A stretch of 64,000 bases of DNA from Colius striatus (taxonomy: Eukaryota; Chordata; Aves; Coliiformes; Coliidae): the NCBI RefSeq assembly GCF_028858725.1, contig NC_084767.1:21157895-21221894 (forward strand), read 5' to 3'. Shown in pieces: positions 1-22,187 of this stretch (the stretch's first letter is position 1; every line of letters starts with the position of its first letter). Under the pieces are notes generated by a model, which was given only the letters and a program-made list of their open reading frames with translations, had not been told where the DNA came from and made no database searches. The translations under genes and the position numbers were made by a program.

Positions 1-708
1 CAATTGCAGTGTTTATAATTATATTCTCTATGGATTAAAGACTACCAGTAGAAGATCAGTAATATTTCTAGATTGCACTGTGGGCTGATATTCATTGAGC
101 TGATGCACAAATAGTTGGAACTTTTTGCTATGGCCAAAAAATAAAAATTCTTTGAACAACCTATGGTTTCAAAGTACAAAGTGATGCTTTTCAGAGCAGA
201 TACCAGCATGCTTCCATCGTATCTGGAATTGTTTGTTCCTATTTTCATGTCAAGCAAGTTCAAAATCAGCTGCCTGTGGAAAGAACCGTAAAGAAAGTTG
301 ATTCAGAACAAAGAGAAACAGAAAAAATGACATTCAGAACTGAGTTTGTTTTGATATGTCACAACAAACTTTTTTTACACAATTGTCCTCTGCATATAGA
401 AAGTATATCTCAAAACTTTCAGGCTGAATTAGATTTCTAAGCCAGGAAGTTAAAAAGGGACTTCAGAAAGCAATCTGAAAAGCTTCTTTTCAGAGAAGGT
501 TCATTGCCTTCGTTGAGCTGTTGAACAGCTGTGTCTTCGTGGGGCATAAAGTCATTATCCATTCGTGGATTTGACAAGAAAAGTAGCCTAAAGCCCTTTG
601 TGGAAGAAGTCAAGCTATCTTATTTTCCAGAATTAATCTCATAATGTAAGTGCTGTAATAGCTCTGCCTGTGATCCTTTGAGAAGATAATGGACTTTTCC
701 TCCTTCAG
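1..708. other. Upstream intron of the C21orf58 homologue, no recognisable feature
   Basis: This stretch is AT-rich with only short open frames. It ends in an acceptor (CCTTCAG) for the first visible C21orf58 exon. I see no exon resembling the expected N-terminal leucine-rich helix of the family, and no repeat I can name. Confidence 0.5.
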
Positions 709-3700
709 GGAAGAGACGTGAGGATATGCTCCAAAGTGCCCTAAGGCGAAGGAAAGATCTTCTGCAGGAGCTGAGGGTAAGAATTCTCTCTGTGGACAGA
801 AACAAAAGAACAAGACATGTTACTTGCACATCCACTGCCATTGTGGATTCAATTTTTTCTTGTTCTTTAGTTCTTGGAGTGGGTACTATTTGATCTGGTG
901 CTGGTTGAGAGCATGAAGGCTTGGCCAGCTTATGGAGCTGAGGGGCCAGGAGCAGTCTTCCTCCACTAAAACTGGCAAAACTTGCACACACTTCAGTTAG
1001 CTTGTGGGTTGATTCTGTTTGTCCAGAACTGCTGTATCATAAGCTCTCCGGGGTTGTGCCATAATGCAAAGGAGTGATTTTTAATATTGTCAAAATGGAG
1101 ACTTTTGGCAGTTTGTTCTTCGCTTGTTTTCCATTTCTTTTTGCTTGTGCTGACAATTGAATGGCTTCAAGATATGAGGAAAGAAAAGCTTGCTTTATGC
1201 TTGTGCAGGTGCTGGTTGAGTGCTTCCCCTCGTGCAGCAGTCACTTGTAGTCTGCCTGTCAGATGCAGCACTGCTGGATGTTTCTGCAGCACCATTTTGG
1301 TGACCAAGGCTGCATCTTGCTGCAGGCTCCCAGTGGCTGACCCCATTTCATCCAGAGAGCATAACAAGATCGTCTGCCTTCCTTTGACCAGGTTTTCTGT
1401 AAGAATATACTTGATTTTGCAGGAGCAGCACCTTCTGGAAGAGCTTTCACAGCCCCTTGCACCAGCTGGAGGATGGTGTCATAACCACAGAGCTGCCTCC
1501 CCACATTTCTACCAGATACCTTTTCCAGCTCCCCAAGCAGAGCCACCAAGGATTATCCAGCAGACGGTAAGGATCCTCTCCTTGGAAACATGGTTAGCTC
1601 TGCTGGTCTGAGACAGCCAGGAGAGAGACACCTGGGGGCTGTGTGAAAACACTCATCCCACTGAAAGGGAATATATGCCTCTTGCTGTTGTATGGGCTGT
1701 CCTAGGCAAAATCTGAGAGAAATTGTCTCAGAAATAAGGCACAGCATGAACAGTGTGAATGGTTTACCATAGGAATGAGGTAGCGAGAGGAGCAGGAGGA
1801 TTGACCATGCTCAGGCCTGGCTGTTCATCCAGTTTCCAATTCACATCACTGCTTGTGCAGCCCACAACTTCAACAGCTTCTCCACAAGGATCTTCATGGG
1901 AGACAATGCCCAAAGCCTTACTGAAGTCCAGTCAGGCAATACTCACTGCAGTGCCCTCCCAAAGGGGAGGGATTAGGCCAAAACCAACCTTGACTTCTCC
2001 TTTCCCTTTCCTTTTCAGATGCCACCTCAGCCTGCCACCATCATCCAGCAGTTACCTCAGCCGCCCCCTCTGATCACACAGATACCCCCTGCCCAGCCCT
2101 TTGCTGCCCCCCGCTCTGGCAGCATTAAAGAAGGTAATGGAACCTCTGTTTGGCCACCAGCTCCTGTCACAGGGCCTAGACGGGGCTGATGAGGTGTCAC
2201 AGTAAGTGGGAAGGAGTGTAGGAGGGTGTCCAAGCTAATTAGTGATGTGCTGTTTCACAACCGGGCTCCTCCTGCAGCTTTGAGAATTGCACTCCATAAA
2301 TGGACTAGATGCCATTTCTGAGAGGCTTGCAGACAAACTCTTATTGCTAAAACTAAAGAAAAAAGGATTACAAACACAGCAAAGCCAGGTCAAGCTGCAA
2401 GAGAAGCTTGAGAATCACCATTCATGTGATGATTCCAAAATTAACAAACGGGCTTCTAAAATCTGGTTTTATTCTTGTCTTCCCTCTCAACCTGCTGTTC
2501 AATCTGCACAAAATAATACAGGCTATTATTATGCCCCGTGTTTGGAAACAAGACAGAACAGCTGAAAGTGCCATTCCAAATATAGAGCAATGCCAATAAA
2601 AAGTTTGTTTCTAAACATAGGTGGATGCTGCTGTGAAATAATACATGAACAGAAACCTGGGATGACTTCCCTGGCTCAACATTCAGCCAAGTGTTTCTTC
2701 ATCCCACAGAGAATTCCTGTAACAAAACTGCAATATTTCACAGCTTTTTCTTTATCTAAGAGTCTGGATCTTTGAATCAGAGTTGATTTTCATAAACAAA
2801 ATAGTCCCAATTCACGTGCGACTTTTCTGAAGCTGATACATAAAAACCACTTTTGGCATGAGCAGTTAAAAAAAAAATAAATTAGAGTTGTCTGGATTTT
2901 TTTTGTTTGTTTTTCTTCTCTCTCCCTCCTTTGTTCCTCCTCACAAACAAACTGGCTCCCCTGCACAGATCCTTTGTGATTAGGACACAGAGATCATGGT
3001 AAGTAGATTTGATTTGCATGCAGTGACCTCTCCAGGTGGCACTGCAATATCATGTAAAGTTGAGGAAACCTCTCACATAGAAAGCAAGGATCTGGAGCTG
3101 AAGCAATGTAAAGAGCTGGGTTGTAGTGGGGTGAGTGGGAGCTCTGGTTCTCAGTTGTTCTCCAGCCTGCCCTGCAGCATAGCACAGCAGGTGGGCTTGC
3201 AGGGAAATGAACAGACAGAAGATACTCAACCAAAGCTTCCTTGTAGGAGAGGGGAGAAACAGGAAAGCTAGTATAAACAGTCTTATTCATAGACATTAAT
3301 TTTGCAGTCCCTGGGCATATAATGCTGACATTCATCTGCCTTGTCTTGGGTGCAGTGACCAGTCTGCATGCTGGAGGGCACTTCTTGCCAAGGTACCTCT
3401 GACGTCAGTTGCTGATAAGCTCTTACTTTCTTCCTAGATATGGTGGAGATGATGCTGATGCAGAATGCTCAGATGCACCAAATCATCATGCAAAACATGA
3501 TGCTGAAGGCTCTGCCTCCCATGGCCTTTGCACGACCCACTGGAGCCAGCTCTCCCCTGCTTCAACATCTACAGCAGGTAGTGACACCCAGGGCTGAAGG
3601 GCATCCTTGCTCACATGAGGCAGTGGTTGCTCTCCTTGGGAGGCTGCAGGACAAAACACACAGAAAGCTTGGGATGTTTAACAGCTGTGCACATCTTCAA

Positions 3701-5439
3701 ACCCACTGCACCAGAGGACTGCTCCTGAGCAGTGTACAGCCTGCCCCTTGACCATGATGAGCACCGTGACAGGACCCAAGGGAAAAATATCCTTGCCACA
3801 AGTGCAAACTGGAGTCAGTCCAGCTTTGAAAATTATCTGGCCTGTACAGTTGAACCACTGACAGGCTACACATGAAAGAAATCTACACTGGGCATCTGCT
3901 GCTACCAGCCCACTTACTGCAAACAACAGGGCAATATTTGTGTTACAAATCCCATAATTGCTAAAATTTGATCTGGCTATTTCAAATGGACTAGAGCTGA
4001 AGCACAGATTTCATAATTGTACTTGGAACCCCACTGCTTTAGTTTCTGTCTCAGTGAAAATGCCTGCTGAGCTCTGAAAGGATGGATCTTAAAGATATTT
4101 TATTGTGTAGATCCCTAGGTGTTTCCAAAACACGCCAAGTGCCTGGTAAGAAGTAGGTAATTTTGAACATATCCTTAGATGCCCAACTCCTAAGCTATTT
4201 TTAACAAGGTGATGTAGCTTCTTAGTGTCCTTAAGTGCTTTGGAAAATTGCATGTCTAGTCTCTACTCTGTAGCATTTCTTACCCAAGATACAAGGATCA
4301 TTGATTTTGGGGGAGGAGGGGATGTCCCAGTGCTGCAAAAACTTTCTCTGTACTTCTTCTATCCCTCAATGTTCAGGCTAATTAGGTCTTTTGCGTATCC
4401 TATAAGAAAAAGTTGTTCTCTTTCTCAGACATTGTGGCTGTCCAGCACTGAGAAATTAACTGCCACGCCTCTGCAGTCCTTGCCCAGCTCACTCACACCT
4501 TTCCTACATGCTATTTGCAAAAGCAACAGATGGCTTAAAAGCCCTGGAGGCCCAGGTTAAACTGGGGTAGGAAATACAATCCTCCTCCTTAGCCCGTCCT
4601 GTGACCCGGAGGGAACTGATGGGTTTTTGCACCTGTTGAGACCAAGTGTGTGCCCTGCCAGCAGCTGCTGGCTCTCACATTTCGGGGCACTGAGGCTGCC
4701 CATGGCACAGAGGGGCCTGTTGGTTTCATCAGCCACGTCCCCAGGGTGGACTTGCTGTAGAAATGGCAGGCAGTGACAGCTCTTCCTCACGTCAGAGCTG
4801 AGCCCAGCGTTGCCTCAAAGGAAAGCCCTTTTCTGTTTTCCTTAAACTTTGCAGTTTCTGGGTTTGAATACTCTTTCCCCCTTCCTGTGGGGGAGACATG
4901 TGGGGCAGATGGCAGTGCTGGGAAAAACAGTGGGTTCATCTGCAACTTTCTGTAAATAACTCTGCTTCTAAGAGGAAAAGGGTGCATCCCCCCCCAGTCC
5001 TCACCTTCCTCCCCAGGCCATCCTGTCACCATGCATTTCCCTGAGTAGGTGTGTGGAATAAACTATGGGGAGCGAGGTCAGAGTATCTGAATGTCGGGTG
5101 AAATTTGAAATCACCAAGTGTTTACTGGACCTTCTGTGTTGGAGCCTGAAAACCCAGCCTCCAGACACATGCTGAAGGAATTCCTTTACTGGGGTGGCCA
5201 AGTGGGAACCCAGCCCCTCAGCCAGGGACCCTTTCCATGGGGCACGGATTTCACAAATCACCCTTTGTCTCTCTGTCCCCAAGGACCTGCAGTTTGCTGC
5301 TCCCCAAGCAGCAAGAGCAGACAGGCCCAGGCCACCTGCGGTGCACCACCACCACCTCTACCCTCCTGCAGGGATGCTCCCCATACCCCCTGGGGCCTTC
5401 CCAGCCACAGGCAGCACGCTCCCTGTTCTGCACACGTAA
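709..5439 (+). CDS. C21orf58: C21orf58 homologue, 3' part (five coding exons, 5' end missing)
   Basis: Five exons can be read and joined in phase: 709-776, 1423-1566, 2019-2133, 3438-3577 and 5284-5439 (stop TAA at 5437-5439), giving about 207 residues. Recalled human C21orf58 matches in the same order: a basic helix with ALRRRKDLLQELR, then EQHLLEELS, PPRIIQQT, ATIIQQLPQPPPLITQIP, SGSIKEDMVEMMLMQNAQMH, MLKALPP, and a C-terminal PAVHHHHLYPP histidine cluster. The family's function is not established; the QNAQMHQ core is shared with the related protein PRR29. The five acceptors have AG and the four internal donors GT, with phases 2, 0, 0, 1, 0. The first ATG visible in frame (726) lies inside an exon that opens mid-codon, so it is not the real start. 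The upstream exons were not found in bases 1-708. The last codons overlap a perfect GTAAGT donor, so a further exon is possible. Confidence 0.85.
2287..2565 (+). other. Unassigned open frame with a Leu/Lys-rich helix inside a C21orf58 intron
   Basis: A 92-codon open frame lies in the intron between the exons at 2019-2133 and 3438-3577. It has no ATG near its start. A TGA in the same frame at 2281-2283 sits just after an acceptor-like CCTGCAG ending at 2277, so it cannot be a simple internal exon in this frame. The predicted peptide opens with an amphipathic segment (ERLADKLLLLKLKKKG) and becomes Gln/Lys-rich. It loosely resembles the leucine-rich helix recalled at the N-terminus of human C21orf58, but in the wrong order. 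An AATAAA-type hexamer follows near 2595. It could be an alternative first or last exon, a displaced exon copy, or chance. Confidence 0.25.
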
Positions 5440-7204
5440 GTAAACAGGCAGTTTTCTGTCCTTCCTTCCTGCACAGGACAGGTAGACAGGTAGGCCGGGA
5501 AATGCCATGCCTTTGTGGTTCCACACTAAGGCCAATCCTGAAGATTGTCTTTCAAGCAACAATGAGATAGAGGCGAGTTAAGGTGATTTGATACACTCAG
5601 TCTTATAAGTTGAGTAACTGACTTTTGCTTATATGGAATAAACATGAGGATCACACAAATCTACAGGGGATACCAAGTTAGGTCCTTGCCACACAGAGCC
5701 ACAACCCAGTGATGCTGCCTGGATCTGCTCTGCACCAGCTGCTACCCTGGGCTTTGGGTCTCCCTGTGAACCCAGCAGACGCTTGCTCAGTAAGGGCTGC
5801 CTGTGTTTTACACTCAGGCTGAGGTTCCTAGCGGGATTTGTATTCTTAAAACACTGCTGAGATGTTTGCTAATCAGAAATTCCTGAGGAAAAAACCCTAC
5901 CACCACTCACTAAGAAAAATGGTACAAAGGGAGAAGTGTACTCAGAAATAAAGCTGAGCCTTTACAATGAGCCTGTGCTCCAGCTGGGGTATTTTTTTCA
6001 AGTGCAGAAAGGGGTGGACTTCTCCCCAGGCTGCCCCTAGGTCTGTAGAGCCTTCAGGAGAGGTTAGCAGGCAGCTCTTCCTGCCTGTGCCTTCCCAGCT
6101 CTCACTCAGCTTGTCCTGGTGGGCTTTCCAGGAGCGAGCAGATCATACCCAGGACTAGGGTTTGAACAAGTCTGCTCATGCAAATGCCAGTGGCAAGAGG
6201 GACCTTGGGCAAAGACCTGAGTCAAGAGAGAACAGTGGTCTTGCTGAGTACATCAGGAGGGGATACCAAGAAAGCAGGCACAGGAACCACAGGGCTAGAA
6301 AGTTTTTACATACCAAGGCTGGTAAAGCAATACACATTGCTAAAGTGTGACGGGGTAGCTGGGGACTTTGTCATGGGGACTCACTGTTGCAGCAGTGAGA
6401 AGATCACTTTTATTTCTATGATCTGGCTCCTTCAAAGCCTCAGTGATCAAAAGGGCAGGATGGAAGCATCTGCATCCTCAGGCATGAGTGACCTGCTGGC
6501 AGAGTTATCTGTAGGACTCTCTTTAGTGTGGGATTTGAATTTTTGAACAGATTGTTTACCTAATGGGATTATGAGGGATAAACATTTCTACTCCTTTCAC
6601 TTTTACAAGGGTTTGTAATCTCCACCAGTGAAGATCTCTTGACTCCTTCCAGTGCACTTAGCTGTTTTCAGAAATCAGCAAAGGAAGATCTTGTATGGCT
6701 TTTAAGCTGTCATCTTCCTCTTCTTCAGTTACTTTCCACCATGAGTTATGAGATCCAACACATCTATGTTGTCCTTTGCAGCTGCAGCAAGCAGGCACTG
6801 CTGGCTATTACCAAACACACGAAAGCCATTTTTCTTGTTGCAGGTGGCCCATGTATTGACAGTATGTGTCCCTCCTCACATGGACCACAGCCTCACTGAG
6901 GTCAGCCTGTCTTTGACCAGCTCCTGCAGCCTAATGTCCCTAGGGCTGCATGTTGCTGGTACAGGAGGCACGGGACTGCAGATGTTTGGAGCAAACCTAC
7001 CATGCACCTGGAGTCTGATCAACCACTGCTGATACCTCCGTTGTTTCCTCTCATCTTCTGAGCCCAGACCAGTCACAAGCAATCACCACATTTTTTTTGC
7101 CATCTCTTCAACAGAATCAAGAAAACCCAAAGTGTCTTACAGGCCTGGCAGCCCACAGCAGCCCCTGAGCATGAAATAATCTTGATGCCAGAGCCCTTGC
7201 AAAT
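5440..7204. other. 3' flank of C21orf58 and intergenic sequence
   Basis: Two AATAAA hexamers, at 5637-5642 and 5947-5952, are candidate poly(A) signals for C21orf58 if its stop at 5437-5439 is used. The rest holds short open frames without recognisable similarity. No repeat family was recognised before the CR1 that starts near 7205. Confidence 0.4.
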
Positions 7205-7705
7205 GAGAATCCCAGAATCCTGGAATGGTGGGAGTTGGAAGGGACCTCCAGAGCTCATCCAGTACAACCCCCTGCTAAAGCAGGTTCCCTTCAGTCAAGT
7301 CACACAGAAACATGTCCAGGTGGGTTTATAAACCTCCGGAGAAGGAGACTCCACACCCTCCTGGGCAGCCTGTGCAAAGGCTCCCTCACCTGAACAGCAA
7401 AGAAGTTTCTCCTCATGTTCCAGTGGCACTTCCTGTGTTCCAGCTTGTGCCTGTTACCCCTTGTCCTGTCACTGGCCACCACAGAAAAAAAAATGGCACC
7501 ATCCTCTCAACACCCACCCTCTAGGTATTCATGAGCATTGACAAGGTCCCCTCTCAACCTTCTCTTCTCCAAGCTAAACAGCCCCAGGTCTCACAGCCTT
7601 TCCTCATCAGAGAGATGTTCCAGTCCATCATCATGGTATGCCTGCACTTGACTCTCTCCAGCAGTTCTCTTGAACTGGGGAGCCCAGAGCTGGACATAAA
7701 AGTGA
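7205..7705 (-). mobile_element. CR1 LINE fragment, 3' part, reverse orientation
   Basis: Read on the - strand this is the C-terminal reverse-transcriptase ORF and 3' end of a CR1 element. On the + strand it shows the reversed landmarks: AATCCTGGAATGGTGGGAGTT at the 3' end, then CTGGGCAGCCTGTGC, TTGTCCTGTCACTGG and CTTCTCTTCTCCAAGCTAAA. It is 5'-truncated, as nearly all CR1 copies are, and its reading frame is interrupted. It lies between C21orf58 and KMO. Confidence 0.85.
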
Positions 7706-9264
7706 CCCAGCTCCAAGGCTGGGAGTGATCTGCATGCACTGAGGAAATGCTGTTTTACCAACAGCAGAGACCTGTGGCCGGCCTGGGGAGGGTGGTGCAA
7801 AGTAACCCAGGATGCCTGAATGAGGGTTTAGTGGTCAAACCTCATCAGCCCAAAGTGTTCCTCCCTCAGCATTTTGAGGTTTCACTTACTCACAGATATA
7901 CTTGTCCTACAATAATTACCCATCTGGGGAACTGAACAGGGATGTTCCAAATGCAAGTTACCTGCATAGCAGAGCAAAATCCCGGCATTGGACATTCCTG
8001 AAGAGCAGCATTCTGCCCTCCCTCTGTGTGGTGGCTTTATGCACTGTTTGGGTAAATAGTTCTCAGTGGAGAGGAACAGAAAGTTACCTGCTCATGCAAC
8101 CATTGGGTCTGACTGGTGAGGTGCACAGTGTGCTGCTGGCTGACTCCAATCCACGTTCTCTGGCCAGGAGGGCTCTGGCTCAACCTCTCCCAAAACTCAC
8201 AGTTAAGAAGCTACCCAAGGTTTTACTCTCAAGAAGGTATTGGAAGGTGATGTAAGCAGCCTGGAACTGTGTATATTTGTTCTGTTATTTCTCAACCTTT
8301 ACCTCACATAATCAGGGCTTAGACTTGATTTAAAAAAAATAATAAAATCCTGCTATTCTTCCTTGGATATTGACACATCTCTTCAGCAATTTAAACCAAA
8401 CACTTCTCCCTTCTTTACTCTTCCCCCTAACTTTCAGAGGGTGGGCATTAATCTGAGGCCTGTTCTTTTTGTCGTCATTTAGGACTCCTAGGAAGAGTTT
8501 TAATCAAGCAATCCTTGTTCATGCTCTCAGCAGCTTGGTTGTGTTTAGTAAACAAAGATGCCCAATGAATTAGTAACACGTATCTTCCCATCTTCTCCCA
8601 TTTTAAGAGTAGACAACACCTTTACATTGGTTTTGCCTGGTGCAGTTTGTAAGTGAATCCAATGAAGATAACCCAGGCACCTAAATTTTGTTTGGAATGG
8701 TTGCCTAGAAGCAAAGATTCTGCACTGGACAGAGATGACAGTCCCTCATGGGCTTTTAGTTTAGTCTGGTTTGCCCAGAACTACCATCAGTAGTTAAGGA
8801 GATGGGTTTGCCAGGGAGAAACTGATGTATATCATCTGGAATAAGAAACTTGCAAGCTGTGGCCCATTTTCTACACCAGACAGCACTGCTCACCAACAGG
8901 CCGTGTGCCTTCCTGTGTGTCCATGCCCCCAAGCAGGTACACAGGCCATGGCTGAGGTTGCTTGTGCAGAAAGCAGGATTACCTGACCACCTTTACTTAT
9001 GGGATTGAGCCCATGGATTAATTGGTATGCCTGGAAGTGCTGATATCAAATTGATAACGTGGGGTGGTGGAGCAGTCTGTAAAGCCTGGTAAGTGGGAGG
9101 ACAGGTAAGCAAAAGGTGCTGTGAGGGATATTTCCATATAATAACTGTCACCACTGGAAGCTATCCATTGGTGTGCTGTCTGTGCTCCAAAAACAGTAAT
9201 TTATTTAGTGTATAAAATTACCTTGCTCTTTGCCCTCCTCTGTTTTCTTTGCTCAGTGTGTATG
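7706..9264. other. Intergenic sequence, nothing recognised
   Basis: This is single-copy-looking DNA between two CR1 insertions. Open frames are short and match nothing I recognise. No promoter or RNA gene is evident. Confidence 0.4.
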
Positions 9265-9824
9265 TTATCAAGTGCACACTCAGTAAGTTTGCAGATGACA
9301 CAATACTGGGCAGGAGCATAGATCTGCTGGAGGGCAGGAAGGCTCTTCAGAGGGAGCTGGTCAGGCTGGATGGATGGCCTGAGGCCAATTGTATGAGGTT
9401 CAACAGGCCAAGTACCAGGCCAAAACAATGCTACAGGCTGGGGCAGAGGGGCTGGAAAGCTACCAGAGGGGAAAGGACCTGGGGGTGTGGGTCAACAGCA
9501 GCTGAACATGAGCCAGCAGTGTGCCCAGGTGGCCAAGAAAGCCAAGGGCACCCTGGCTTGTATCAGCACTAGTGTGAGCAGCAGGACCAGGACAGTGACT
9601 ATGCCCCTGTACTGGGCACTGCTGAGGCTGCACCTCAAGTGCTGTGTTCAGTGTTGGGCCCCTCACTTCAAGAAGGAGATTTAGGGACAGAAGCATGTCC
9701 AGAGCCAGGCACTGGAGCTGGGGAGGGCCTGGAGCACCAGTCTGATGGGGAGTGGCTGAGGGACCTGGGAGTGTTTAGTCTGGAGAAGAGGCTGAGAGGA
9801 GACATGATCACTCTACAACGTTGA
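9265..9824 (+). mobile_element. CR1 LINE fragment, reverse-transcriptase region
   Basis: The forward translation contains the reverse-transcriptase catalytic box as KFADDTILG, followed by [14 protein letters not shown] and, in another frame, the CR1 signature of a Met-Ser-Gln-Gln-Cys block and a Leu-Tyr-Trp-Ala-Leu-Leu block. The frame is broken by shifts and stops. The copy stops abruptly after CTCTACAACG and runs straight into a second CR1, without the usual CR1 3' tail. Confidence 0.85.
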
Positions 9825-10443
9825 ACCAGCAATGTGCCCTCATGTCCAAGAAGGCCAATGGCATCTTGGGATGATTCAAGAGTGTGACCAGCAGGTGGAG
9901 GGAGGTTCTTCTCCCCCTCTACTCTGCCCTGGTGAGGCCTCATCTGGAGTCCTGTGTCCAGTTCTGGGCTCCTCAGCTCAAGAGGGACAGGGAAGTGCTG
10001 GAGAGAGTCCAGCACAGGGCCACCAGAGCATCTTTCATATGAGGAAAGGCTGCAGGAACTGGGGCTGTTTAGTCTGGAGAAGAGGAGACTGAGGGGAGAT
10101 CTTATTAACATTTACAAATATCTAAAGGATGGGTGTCAGGAGATTGGGACATATCTTTTTTCTATAGCAGTAGCTAGCAACAGGACAAGGATTAGTGGGA
10201 TGAAGCTGGAACACAAAAAGTTCCACTTAAATATAGGAAAAACGTATTTCACTGTTCAGGTGAGGGAGCCCTGGAACAGGCTGCCCAGAGGGGTTGTGGA
10301 GTCTCCTTCCTTGGAGGTCTTCAAGACCCGCCTGGACATGTTCCTATGTGACCTGATCTAGGTGACCCTGCTTCTGCAGGGGGGTTGGACCAGATGATCT
10401 CTAAAGGTCCCTTTGAACCCTACCATTCTATGATTCTGTGATT
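9825..10443 (+). mobile_element. CR1 LINE fragment with intact ORF2 C-terminus and 3' tail
   Basis: This is a second forward CR1, closely similar to the copy at 54551-55392. An open frame from 9954 to 10361 reads through [29 protein letters not shown] and NRLPRG to the family's own C-terminus (FLCDLI, then stop). It ends in a CR1 terminal motif (TTCTATGATTCTGTGATTA) near 10443. A short internal deletion relative to the 54.5 kb copy is visible near 10020-10035. Confidence 0.88.
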
Positions 10444-10589
10444 AGGCATGGAGCCTCTGCTCAGTGTCACACCCCAAAATGCTCAAGCCATACAAAGCTT
10501 CCCTGGGCAAAAGATATCCTGGCAGATGGACACTGGGCAAGCAGTGGGGCTCACATCCCACCCTTGGGAGAGTGCCCATGAGGTGCCAG

Positions 10590-11020
10590 GAGTTTTGGAG
10601 TGAGTGCAGGGCTACCAAGATGATGAAGGGACTGTAACATCTCAGACGAGGAAAGGCTGTGGGACCTGAGACTGTACCTTATCAATGCTCTTGAATATCT
10701 AGAGGACAAGTGTCAAGACAGTGGGGCCAGTCTTTTTTTCTGTAGTGGCCAGTGACAGGACAAGGGGTAAAGGACACAAGCTGGAACACAGGAAGTTCCA
10801 CTGGAACATGAGGAGAATCTTCCTTGCTATTCAGGTGAGGGAGCCCTGGCACAGGCTGCCCAGGGAGGGTGTGGAGTATTCTTCTCTGGAGGTTTCCAAA
10901 CCTGCCTGATGTGTTCCTGTGTGTGTTCCCTGATCAAGGGGAACCTGCTTTAGTAGGGGCTTGTACTGGATGAGCTCTGGCAGTCTCTTCCAACTCCCAA
11001 CATTCTGGCCTTCTGTGAGT
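10590..11020 (+). mobile_element. CR1 LINE fragment, 3' part
   Basis: This is a third forward CR1 in the cluster, from a different and more diverged subfamily than the one before it. Landmarks are GGACAAGGGGTAAAGGACAC, CTGGAACACAGGAAGTTCCA and CAGGCTGCCCAGGGAGGG, ending in the CTTCCAACTCCCAACATTCT region. It is 5'-truncated and its frame is interrupted. Confidence 0.8.
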
Positions 11021-11415
11021 TACTCTGCAGCATCCCACCAGTGCCTCTGCAGCTGCAGTCCAGTGAAGCACCAGCAAAAGTCCAGCAGATGCACATTCCC
11101 CTCCTGGTCTGTGCACATTTCATTAGGAGATCCATGACGACTGCAGGATTGCTTTGCAGTTTTCAGTAGAGGACTTTTAACAAGGCCTGACTGAATAACG
11201 TTGCATTCATGTCTGTTCACCTAAGGCTCAGCGTGGCTGGACACATGTCCAGGCTGACTCACCGACAGTCTGACAGATGGAAGTTAAACTTTAATAGGAA
11301 CCAGGAACACTGCCCCTGTCCTTCCCCTTCCTGTGGCCACTGGCCATTGCAGCACAGGAGGACCTCAAGCAGGGACGCAGCAGTGAGAAGCTGTGACCCA
11401 AGGGCTGCCCCAGCC

Positions 11416-22159
<10,744 letters not shown>

Positions 22160-22181
22160 ATGTGGGAGACCTCATGGTTGT

Positions 22182-22187
22182 AATAAA
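22182..22187 (+). promoter_or_regulatory. Candidate KMO poly(A) signal (AATAAA)
   Basis: A canonical hexamer lies only 22 bases after the KMO stop codon. If used, it gives an unusually short 3' untranslated region of roughly 40-50 bases. No later hexamer on this strand was checked exhaustively, so a longer alternative end is possible. Confidence 0.55.

Noticed and set aside
709-5439. PRR29 as an alternative identity for the first gene
   Set aside because: PRR29 shares the QNAQMHQ core, but the surrounding PPRIIQQT, ATIIQQLPQ, SGSIKE and PAVHHHH blocks follow C21orf58, and neighbouring ITGB2 and SLX9 also come from the 21q region.
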